This document shows, piece by piece, positions 51,190-62,238 of a stretch of DNA of 64,000 nt. Source of the stretch: Bugula neritina (taxonomy: Eukaryota; Bryozoa; Gymnolaemata; Cheilostomatida; Bugulidae); NCBI GenBank assembly GCA_964035545.1, contig OZ037768.1, forward strand, positions 23,214,819-23,278,818, read 5' to 3'. The notes under the pieces were generated by a model. It was not told the origin of the DNA. It made no database searches and was given only the letters and a program-made list of their open reading frames with translations. A program made the position numbers and the translations under genes. Within the stretch, counting starts at the first letter, position 1; every line of letters begins with the position of its first letter.

Positions 51190-51864
51190 ACTCAGAATAT
51201 CATTGCTCTGCATGTTAACCTAGGATTGTAGTAAACTAGTTAGTGATAGATCTATTCAATCTGCCATTTTTTCTTTTTGCTGGATAAAATATTTTTAGAT
51301 TTTGCTTTTCATATATAGTTTATCAAATTGTCTACATTTGTTTATTAGGTATGTATTATTCTGATATAGCCAATTAGTTGATCTAATTTACAAAAAAGCC
51401 AGGTGAATGTTTTCACAAAGTTTGGCAAGGCTTTTTTCTAGTATTAGTAGCATTCTGTGTCAGTTTTTCTAACAATTATAACTTTGTATTTGTAAAAATG
51501 AATGTAGTTTTAGGTATTATTGGCTGTACATACCATAGCCACTTTAATATGCATATTCATGATTCACCAAAGTCATTTTCCTACTGGTGCTTACATACAA
51601 CTAAAAATAAACTTGACAGAAACACGTATGCTGAGTGGCATTTCATTCACTATAGTTTTATATACAGTTGGAATAGAGTTCATGAGTCACTAGAAATTAA
51701 AGAGACAATTTTGATATAGTATTAAGTTATCAATAGGCAAGCAAACTTTGTTTTCTCAAAGTTTTACAGGAAGTCATATGTACAAGGAGAGGGAGAGAGA
51801 AGGTAAATCTAGCAGTGAAATATGGTTCCTAAATTCTTGTGATATTCTTAGTGACCACTTGCTT
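51190..51864. other. gap between convergent SWEET and PABPN1 stop codons
   Basis: It holds both 3' UTRs. A 73-codon open frame at 51498-51719 lies in it with no family resemblance and overlaps the candidate SWEET polyadenylation signal. Confidence 0.5.
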
Positions 51865-54800
51865 TCAGTAAGGGGAGTAGTATCCACGCCCCCTACCCCT
51901 AAAATAATACATCACATCTGGTTACCAAACAATATAGCAAATCTTTTGTAAAAAAAAGAGGTGAACAGCCTAATCTAAGAAGTATGTAGATAATATAGTG
52001 CAGGAAATCAATACGAACTTGAAACAATTTTATAGTAATGGCTTTTGTTAACATTTTGTTACCAGTAGGCTATGCTTATATGCAAATGATAATGTTAAAG
52101 CAAGAGAACACAACTTCACAAATACTGCCAATTTCTTGCTATGAAGAAACAGTTGGGTCACTAAATAAGCTATAAGTTGTAGAAAATAATAATAAAGTGA
52201 GCAAGTTTGATACATACCTGTATCCACCCCTGTATGACGAGCGTCCTCTATACCCCCTATAACCACGAGATCTAAACCTTCCTCTCCCTCGTGGGGGACG
52301 GTTTGTGGAACTGTGTCCAGGTATGTTGGTACGTTTGGAGACAACCTACACAACCAGTCACTTGCAAGTTAGAACGCACTTGATAAACAGAGAGAGGAAT
52401 TGAGTGTTAGTTGAGGGCCAATTTTGAGAATATGTTAAAATCACTTGACCTGTAATTTTTACAGGACAGAATAATGTTCAAAATTTTGATTAATTTCAAT
52501 AAATTATGCATCAAAGATATTCAGGTATTCTGCTTAGTACTTATGTGTTTTTTTTCAGCAAAGATATTCACAAGATATAGGGAGCTAGTATTATGAATGT
52601 ATTCTCACGCTATAGACAAGACTATCAGAGTGTAAAATATGCCAGTTTATACAATCAGTGTGCATCCAAGTGTAGAATAATAAACCAGAGCAAAAGACTA
52701 GCACACAGAGTAGAGAGGGGCAGGGTAGTAGAGGGAGGGGGAGAGTAGAGAGAGGAGGGTAGTAGAGGAAGGGGAGAGTAGAGGGAGGGGAGAGTAGAGG
52801 GAGGGGAGAGTAGAGGGAGGGGAGAGTAGAGGGAGGAGGGGAGTAGAGAGGGAGGAGGGTAGTAGGATGAGGGTAGTAGAGGGGGGTACCTTAATCTGAC
52901 GGCCCCTGAACAATGAGTCATCTAGTGCTTGTGCTGTTTCAACAGACTCCGTGTCAGTAAACTCTATGTAAGCGTACCTGAATGTAGCATATTATATAAT
53001 ATATATTACAGTAAATTTTATGTAAGCGTACCTGCATGTAATATAATATATATTACAGTAAACTCTATGTAAGCGTACCTGCATGTAATATATATTACAG
53101 TAAACTCTATGTAAGCGTACCTGCATGTAATATAATATATATTACAGTAAACTCTATGTAAGCGTACCTGCATGTAATATAATATATATTACAGTAAACT
53201 CTATGTAAGCGTACGTGCATGTAATATAATATATATTACAGTAAACTCTATGTAAGCGTACATGCATGTAATATATATTACAGTAAACTCTATGTAAGCG
53301 TACATGCATGTAATATATATTACAGTTTAGAAATTATAGTGCACCAATAAACTCCTTACGAGGTACAGAAAACACTGCGGCTGCACAAAAACTACTTTGC
53401 TGAAGAAACTGGATCAACTATCAACTTATTGATGCGACACACCAAACACATGGATGTACCAACTATCTGCAGCAAATAGTAGAAATAACACTAGACTCAC
53501 CCTTTGGGATGACCGCTATATTTATCACAGTTAATTGTGACTCTGTTTATTGAACCGCAACCGTGAAAGTGACTTTCTAATTCCTCGGCTGTGGCCCCAT
53601 AATCCACCTGCAAATGTATGAAAGTACATACTATACGATATGAGAGTATATACTATACAGTATGAGAGTATATACTATACGGTATGAGAGTATATACTAT
53701 ACAGTATGAGAGTATATACTATACGGTATGCGAGTATATACTATACAGTATGAGAGTATATACTATACAGTATGAGAGTATATACTATACAGTATGAGAG
53801 TACATACTATACAGTATGAGAGTACATACTATACAGTATGAGAGTATATACTATACAGTATGAGAGTATATACTATACAGTATGAGAGTATATACTATAC
53901 AGTATGAGAGTATATACTATACTGTATGAGAGTATATACTATACAGTATGAGAGTACATACTATACAGTATGAGAGTACATACTATACAGTATGAGAGTA
54001 CATACTATACAGTATGAGAGTATATACTATACAGTATGAGTATATACTATACAGTATGAGAGTATATACTATACAGTATGAGAGAATACTATACAGTATG
54101 AGAGTACATACTATACAGTATGAGAGTATATACTATACAGTATGAGAGTATATACTATACAGTATGAGAGTATATACTATACAGTATGAGAGAATACTAT
54201 ACAGTATGAGAGTATATACTATACAGTATGAGAGTATACACTATACAGTATAAGAGTATATACTATACAGTATGAGAGTAAATACTATACAGTATGAGAG
54301 TATACACTATACAGTATAAGAGTATATACTATACAGTATGAGAGAATACTATACAGTATGAGAGTATATACTATACAGTATGAGAGTATATACTATACAG
54401 TATGAGAGTAAATACTATACAGTATGAGAGTATACACTATACAGTATGAGAGTATATACTATACGGTATGAGAGTATACACTATACAGTATGAGAGTATA
54501 TACTATACAGTATGAGAGTATATATGTATACACTAACATTTCCAACGTATATTGACCGAGCATCAACTTCCTTCTTCTCCTCGGGAGATAGAAAAGTGGG
54601 CGGGGCTGTAGGCGTGGCCGTAGGACTGGTCATGTTCATCTCCTCTGCGTGGTACTGTTTCAACCTGCTAGCTTCCTCCTCCATCTCTTTCATCTTCATC
54701 CTAATTCTCTCTAAACTCTACAGCATTACACTTATCTGGTAAGTAATATGCTTATACTAACTATGAACTACAAATACCCACCGCTGTAGTCTGAGTTACA

Positions 54801-57800
54801 ACATTATAAAATGACACAGGGCCATCTGTAAATATTGAAACGGCTTCAGAGTTTAATCTAGAATAACTGATGACAATTACACAGAAATCTGTTTTTACTG
54901 TTATCTAGACCGTCTATTCTACAACGCAGTTCACAACATATGCCTGGGACATACCACAGGCATGTTTCAACATTTCTTCATGAGTCAGTAGCTACAACTT
55001 TAAAGTTAGGGGCAGCACTTGTACTATAATGTGAAACTGGCTAACAGCTTTGCTATGGCTAAGACCTTATATATTTCAAGTAATACGCTATAACAGTCAA
55101 CTTTAATTTTGGCCTCATTGAACGCAAAATATAGAAAAACCTTAAGCATAAAATACTCAATTTAAAACATAAAGCAGAGCATGGCTAAATTATATATTCA
55201 AATTTTATATTAGTTAATATATTTATCATTGGAACTAATTTTCCTTGACTAGACCAAATGTAGATTCAACTGTAGCTGGGACTTAGTCTAAGTCAAATCA
55301 TTATATTAATGACTAGCTACTAGAACATCTGTAATAGTAAAACTAATGAATGAGATGATTTACTTCTGGTCTAATAGTAATAGAAACCTCAAATAAGAAA
55401 ACATCTCCCAGTTACTTTTAAAACTCTAGTTGTAGATTAACAATAACGTAAAACTAAATAACAACGTCTAAACTTATTACTTAAAGACTAAAAGAGTATC
55501 ATCATAATGATAATCATTATGATTATCAATATGAGTATGAATTATCATTATCATTATGAATATCGATATAAAATTAAATATTTACATTTTAATTAATTAA
55601 TATAATTATTTCAACTTAATCAAACTGATGATATTGATCATTAGACTGAATGATTAGACTTACTCTTACAGTTAGTGTTACACAGTTTGACTTTGAGTTA
55701 TACTTAACTTTAAAGGCCGTAAGCATCCAGGTTATTTATGACATTTGAGCAAAAGTTTGCATGCTTTTCAACTGTTTTATCAGCATTTTATCCAATTTCT
55801 TATACGAAAACACTACAAAAATGCAAGTAAAAGTGGTCATATTAGGTGTCTTAGACTTGCCCAGACTTGCCCGCGAGCTTGCCCTCCGTGTCCTATTCTG
55901 ACGTGGGGATGGCAAAATAGCCCTATTGTAGCGTGAGTTTATATCGCGTAAAGTTATTAAGAAGCGGGTTTGTCACAGATTCTCGTTATTCGTAGCTCAA
56001 ATCACATGCATGTTACTCTTCGGGCGGCTACTAATAACTAACGTTAGCTACGCAACATCAAGAAAGGTAACTAATTTGACTGTTTTCAAATGGACTATTC
56101 CATTTCGCTAGTTTGTAACTTGCTGTAAATCACAAAATAATTATTTTTCCTATTTTAATTTCAATTATCATGTCGACCACACTACCAGAAAATCACTCTT
56201 AAATATGCAGTAAATGATGATTTTCAACCGTTTTGTGATGAACTATAGGTTAGTAGTTGTCTACGTAAAAACAAGTTTTAAAATTTGTAATTGAATCAGT
56301 GAATCACAGTATCACTATCACTTATCAGTATGAGTATCACTAGTCTATGTCTATGACTCTCACTCTAAGTCTATGACTATCGCCTATTAGTATTGGTGAA
56401 CTATTATTAATAATATCCAATGGTTATATTTATTAATACCATTATTAGTCATAATGATAATCATATGACAGTATCAGTATGTTAATGTTACGGAGCAGGA
56501 TCAGTTTCGAAACTAATACTTGTAATATTAGTTATAACTATAAGTATAAGTTATACCGATAGCATTAGCTATATTAACATAAATATTTATATTCATAGTA
56601 ATACTAACAGCAAATCTAATATTATTATGTTAATAGTTATACTTGTAAGTTATAATATAGAGCAAACGACACAAGTATTAATTTGAACTGTTGGTCTTAA
56701 AATAAAAAGTAAAATAAATGTAAATAATAAAATATAAATTATAATAATTTAATTATACTAATACTAATAGCAATACTTATACAGTAATATAATTATAATA
56801 AATTTAAAAAAACTTAAACAACTTTAGATTTAAGGAACAATTTTAAATACAAACATAAAGATAACATTAAATAATTATAATCATAATGATCATAACAATA
56901 AATATAATTATGATTCCAATAATTATCAATATATTATATAATATTTAAATTATTTTAATTTATAATTATAATCATAATTTTTTTATTTATAGTGAATAAA
57001 TTCAATTTGACATAATAACTATAATATTATAAAGCAGTCAGTCTATCTCTAATGCTGATTGATATTCAAATTGTTATGACTGTATCATCATTCACTAACT
57101 CTAAGAGTAAGTGACTACAATTATTAGTATCAATGTTGTGTTAGAGTACTATACCCATTGGAATTTTGATATATCCATTATATTTACAACTCTGCCTGTT
57201 ACAGCTATAAATAAATTGAACCAAAATACCAACAGTGCCTAATCATCGCCTTATTTATAAAATAATCACAATCATAATGCTCAAGTTAATAGATTGGAAA
57301 TTATTGAAAATTATGTTGATGCCAATATAAATATGACATTGTATGTATCCAAGTAGTGATGTTGTAATATATCTTGGAAGATAATTACAATATAATAAGA
57401 GTTAAATTCCTCTACGTAACTTTTTTTGCAATTATTCCTTAGAATAACTATAACTTATACTCCTAACATTTAGCAGCGCATTAGTTTTAGATAGAGCTAC
57501 TAATTGTATTTATTGCATGTGAAGGTTAGTTATTCTCCATCAGCTGCATGAATGTGACTGGTAAATTCTGTAACCTTTGGCAGTAATAACTTTGTAGCAT
57601 AAATTAGACACATTTTTATAAAAATACATAATTTTAATGCTATAGCTGCTAGTAATTCTAATGGGTGTAATAATATTACAGCATTAATTTTTATTTTGTT
57701 CATGCTTCATGAAGCATTTTCTAAATTCTTTTTTGAATAAATTTCTACAATACATATAATGTGCTGAATAGATTACATATGTTGGGGTTCTTCCTATACT

Positions 57801-60800
57801 GCAGCTCAGCCTACACTCCCGCCACAAATGTTCCTAAACTACTAGCTTCATCAGGATACGGATTGATGGAGCTGTATTGATAAAAACTTCTCTTTTTAGC
57901 AGTAGAGGCATCATGAAAAAAAAGGTAAGTATTTTACTCAATAAGAATGCGGTTTTTTACTTCTACAAATTTGATAGCCTACACTATTCTATTTAAATGG
58001 AGACTGGTCTGACATAATGTGTCTGCAATTTATTAGTTATAATATAGTAAATACTATGCGGGCCTATAGATCAAATGGCTCAAAAAAAAATTAAATAAAA
58101 TATTACACAATGCTGTATTTATTAGCAATGTGATACTTAGCAACTAATTTCACATTATTATTGTTTGCAAAGTTTTATATATCTACATATGTTTGTTCAA
58201 TTCAGTGTTCTGAAGAAGAAGGTTCCAACAGCAGGGAAAAGCCTTGAACAAGATATTATGTTCTACATCTCCAACTCATTTTAACTTTGCTGGTCAGTTC
58301 ATTGTGTATCTGGAGCATAGTTTTGTATTTTCAAGTAGTTCATCAGATACCTTTGTAGATAGTAAAGATTAAAATGTTTGTGCAATGATGTCCATAATGT
58401 TGAACTGATTTATTGAAACTAAAACTGTTCTTAATTATAACAAAACTTGACAATCTTTACATAAAGAATAATGTCCTATAATCTATCTTCATTGTAAACA
58501 AAATTAGAAAGTTCCACATCAGCAAATTGTTTATCATCATCTGTAGGTGGAAGAAGCTTGCACTCAGTTATAAAGGCAAGCTGACGGTGGTTTTCTTTGC
58601 CTTCTATGAAGATTTGGAAAGAGCCAGAAAATTAATACTCTATAACTGCAAAACCATGTTGTAGTGTCTTGTGTTATTGATTGAATCATCTAAAAGAAAA
58701 ATTGTTGTATCATTATAATTTTACTGTTAAAATGAATTAGCAAATCTACTTATCTTGGTAAATATATTCAAGAACAAATACTATAGTGTAACTCAGTTTT
58801 GGTTATGTGTATGCTCCTTAAGCGAATTTACAGCAGATATCAAACTATATATTAGAGACTGATATAGGAATTAAATTTAAGCTAACCATGATGATGTAAA
58901 TAGCTGTTGAATGTGACTTCGAGAACTCTGCTGGCCATGTCAGTTCAAATACACCAGGGTGATATGTTACGAATGTCATGTCATTATTGAAATTCAGCTT
59001 TTTCAAGTGCCTCTTCACAACTCTGGCAGCATTCTGACTGCTCCTTAGCTTTCTGCGCCTGAAATTTCTTCTACTTGCACCATTCTTCTATTGGTGGAAT
59101 GTTAGCCTATAACAAACAGGTGTACCAAAGCTAAAAAATATCTAATTCACTGCACTAGGATATTATTCAACTCATTTAAATTTAATATATAGTAGTAAAA
59201 CAATCACATACTTGTATTTATTTTATCAGCTTTACTTTACAAAGCTGAACCATATGATTTAGTAACTTGTCACCATAATAAACATTGTACAACATACAAG
59301 TTGAAAACCTGATGTGATTGCTTTTTTAATAGAATATACATCACAAACATGTTACTTTGATAAGCGTGTTCATAATAAAAGTATTAAACCAGTTTGAAAA
59401 AAATTATTTTGTTATGTAATGGATCACAAAACTACATAATTTTAGACCTGTAGCTTGATGTTCTTCAAGCAACGGGCTGCTATGACTAATTAATTTTCTA
59501 TCATTGCATTTGATTGTTCTACTCATAGTGTATTGGCGAGTTAAAATTATTGGTAATTTAATGTATATTTTAGCTACCTCTGTACAATCAATGTTATAGT
59601 AATATCAATTAGGTTTTAAATTTCACTGAGTTTATAGTAAATTATTGCAACTGTTACATAACATTTGGCTAGTTCTCTAGTTCATTAAATAACCATACAA
59701 ACTTAAATTTACAACATGACAAAACACACAAAGCAAAATTAAAATAAGCATATTATGAACCAATGTAATTGATAAGTGATAATGCTGTTGTAAAACATGA
59801 ATTATCAAATTTAAATAGTTGTTATTACTATTAGTATTACTATCATTATAACAACTATAATCATTATTACTATTACTATTAGTATTAGCATTAGTAGTAA
59901 AAAATGAGTAGAGTTCAACATATACAATCTAGCGTACTATAAAATTAAAAGTAGAAGTAGAACTTCTAAAACTATCATCTGCATCATTATCAGAACTATG
60001 AGTAATACTAGTAGTTGTACTAAGAGTAATACTAATTATTAATACTAATAGACAATAGTAATAGTATCACTATGAGTATGAGACTTGGGCTGGCAGTGAT
60101 TATCAGTATCAGCATCGTCATAGTCAAAAGTTACAAGAATTAGAAGCCATATTCATATTGATATTCTCATTGAGTTATGCATAGTCATATTCATAGTAAT
60201 AGACATAGTCAATCACTGATTGAGTTAATGTCATAGTGATACTCATACTCATTATAATTAATTTATACGATACTCATACTCATAGTTATAGAGTATCATA
60301 GTCATAGTGACACTTCACCGTGAATTTAATAATAATTTTAATTTAATATTATCATTGTTGCTAATGCGGGCTAGTAAGACATAATATTACCATTAGTAAT
60401 GGTAATATTATGTCTTACTCTTAGTCTAACAGCAGCTTTATGAAAAAGTTAAACATAACTGATAACAAAACAAATTTAAAAAATAATACTGTAACAACCA
60501 ATATAATGTATATCAATATGCTAGCAACCTAATTTTCAGCTCACTTCATTAACTTTCCGTGCAGTATTGTGATGAAATAATATATTTATTAATGGTGACC
60601 TTGACATCTTTGTCCAAACGCCTTTCACGTCAAGCCCCGAACCAATTTGTAAAAATTTTGGATTTTTTACTTTTGATTATTTTTTACGAAAAGAGCTTCA
60701 AAATAAATTTAAAAAAAAGTGAGCTGTTGTCCACATGAAAAGAAATATATGAGCCAATTTTCTAAATTCAAAAAGTTACCAGAGGGTCACAATATTTTTT

Positions 60801-61335
60801 TTTAAAAATCTGTATTTTCACGGCAAGCTCTATACGTTAATATAGAAAAATAGAAGACAACTCTTCTTTCAGATTTTTCATGTGCCACGGTCACGTCAAT
60901 ATCAGTGCTATTAACACATATATTTTAATTCATTTTTTCTGGTATATTGAGTTGAGATTTTTTTTAAATATTTTGTGAATGCAACTAAAAAAGTATGAAC
61001 TTTTAATTAACAGTAATTGATTTTATCGAAATAACCTGGATGCCTACGATGTTTAAGCCCGAGTCTTAGAGTAAGAGTTGGCAAGTTAGTGTTACACTTA
61101 CTGTTAGTGTTAGTTGATCACAATGATTGAAATTGGAAAAAACACTTACTGCTTCATCTGAAGTGTCATCCAACTCGCTGGTTTCGTTTAACAAGGCACT
61201 TTCCTCATTTACCAAGCTTGCTTGATTATCGTCTCCCAAATCTTCAGACAGTGAATTATTTGTGTCTTCCACATAATCTTGATCTTCCCCATCGCCATTT
61301 TCGCCTGTTTGTGCGGGTTCGCTATGATCCGACAT
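51865..61335 (-). CDS. PABPN1: polyadenylate-binding protein, nuclear 1 (PABPN1), 6 exons
   Basis: PABPN1 coats growing poly(A) tails in the nucleus and stimulates poly(A) polymerase. Exons in transcript order: 61335-61150, 54717-54538, 53607-53501, 52977-52890, 52345-52218, 51898-51865. Phases close to 240 aa. Residues 1-62 are acidic and Ser-rich, with no polyalanine tract. A coiled-coil segment ([17 protein letters not shown], 68-84) follows. One RRM runs from about 116 to 190 with RNP2-like SIYVGN (117-122), [17 protein letters not shown] and RNP1 KGYAYIEF (157-164). The Arg/Gly-rich tail ([17 protein letters not shown]) ends in YYSPY, close to the vertebrate end. The exon 4 donor (AAG|GTACCC) is weak. 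The last coding exon is only 34 nt. Intron 1 is 6.4 kb; introns 2, 3 and 4 carry tandem repeats, that of intron 3 being copied from the exon 4 acceptor. Confidence 0.95.
52709..52890. repeat. G/A-rich tract (GAGGGAGGGGAGAGTA)n in PABPN1 intron 4
   Basis: Purine-only units of about 15-17 bp with runs of three to six G extend over some 170 bp on the plus strand, ending at the exon 4 donor. The G runs on the strand opposite to the transcript could form quadruplexes (inference). Confidence 0.85.
52982..53325. repeat. ~47-bp tandem repeat carrying copies of the PABPN1 exon 4 acceptor
   Basis: Each unit has TACAGTAAACTCTATGTAAG, then CGTACCTGCATG and AT-rich filler. Read on the minus strand, the unit is CAG followed by GTACGCTTACATAGAGTTTA, the true exon 4 acceptor and first bases of exon 4 (52977 leftward). 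About seven or eight copies are present. Those near 53030, 53077, 53118 and 53167 keep CAG, while the outer three carry CAC or CAT. Confidence 0.88.
53632..54526. repeat. 22-bp minisatellite, ~40 copies, PABPN1 intron 2
   Basis: The unit AGTATATACTATACAGTATG plus AG has few variants, including shortened AGAATACTATACAG units and a few ACGGTATG units. It fills nearly all of the intron, ending about 12 bp from the exon 2 donor. Confidence 0.95.
55480..57140. repeat. cryptically simple island in PABPN1 intron 1
   Basis: AT-rich words such as ATAATGATAATCATTATGAT, TATCACTTATCAGTATGAG and TAATACTAATAGCAATAC occur without fixed period, interrupted at 55720-56280 by non-repetitive sequence. No exon is visible. 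Confidence 0.55.
58476..59087 (-). pseudogene. broken coding-like segment nested in PABPN1 intron 1
   Basis: Two open segments lie on the minus strand. The first, 59087-58845, encodes 80 residues including [18 protein letters not shown] and [17 protein letters not shown]. The second, 58631-58476, encodes 51 residues including [20 protein letters not shown] and [18 protein letters not shown], preceded in frame by a stop and then by HGFAVIEY. Composition, with many charged and aromatic residues, is more protein-like than the surrounding intron. I could not join the two by clean splice sites. I do not recognise the protein. It may be a dead retrocopy, a transposon protein remnant or chance. Confidence 0.3.
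59815..60420. repeat. cryptically simple island ending in a perfect palindrome
   Basis: TATTACTATTAGTATTAC and ACTCATACTCATAGT words fill the stretch. The last 47 bp (60373-60419) are a perfect odd-length palindrome centred on 60396. Confidence 0.75.
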
Positions 61336-62238
61336 AACAAACACCCTGAGCAAGTTTTTATAGAAGCTTTTGTTTTAAGAAATACATATATTGTGGTTCT
61401 TGATGATTGAATTATAACATTGTAAAAGTTGGATTATTTTTTAAATATGTATAACTTAAAAGCCAACTGTATTGTTGGAAAAAAGTAGGAATATTAAGTA
61501 TAAAATTGGACTCGCGACAATCTGTTTCTCCAATAATCTTAAAAACAAGATGTCGATCGTGGCTCATCGTAGAGTCCTTAGCTTTATGATACTTTAGGAT
61601 CCAAGGTTATGTTTATTGAAGCTCAGAAAATAATATTAACTCCATCACTTGGTTATAGTATTCAGGAATTTGTGTAAAACCCTTCTAAGGTCAACTCTAT
61701 CAACATACTGATAAAATTAAAGATACTGTCAACTTTAAAGCGGCTTTACAATGTGTTAATTGGTTGTGTACATCATATTATAGGTTCAAGAAATGGCTTA
61801 TTTCAGAGAGACTTGGACGGAATGAATATGTATCACATGTATATACTGTATACATATACTGTATGCATGTTCTGTATGTATGCACTGTATGTATAATATA
61901 TATGTATATAATTATTGTATTTGTTGCCATTTTTATATAGTAATCTGATTTTAGATTTGATCCTAAAGAATAATTGTTATGGAGTTGCCTGCTCACAAAA
62001 CAAAGCAGCAGAGTCTAGAACTTATATCCATAGAGCTAGAGAAACATCATGGAGTGTAGTAATTACAGGTTAAAAAGGAAAGATTAATTAAGTTGGTATA
62101 TTTTCACTGTTAGAATATGCTCATAATATCAGGGCTGTAACAACTCAACAACAGTAACAAAAAACAACACAAAAATAAACAGAACACAATATAGCCATCT
62201 AGTAAACAGTGGAGTAAACAGAGAAGGTAGGGAAAGAG
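61336..62238. other. gap between PABPN1 and the next minus-strand gene
   Basis: The genes run head to tail, so this 0.9 kb should hold the PABPN1 promoter and the 3' UTR of the gene to the right. No TATA box stands out. A TATACTGTATA/CATGTATAT cluster lies at 61830-61912. Confidence 0.5.

Noticed and set aside
57780-58260. Small spliced gene on plus strand (ATGAAAAAAAAG|GTAAGT to CAG|TGTTCTGAAG)
   Set aside because: The joined peptide would be about 16 residues and ends in a stop; signals are as expected by chance. It might be a transposon tail, but I could not support that.
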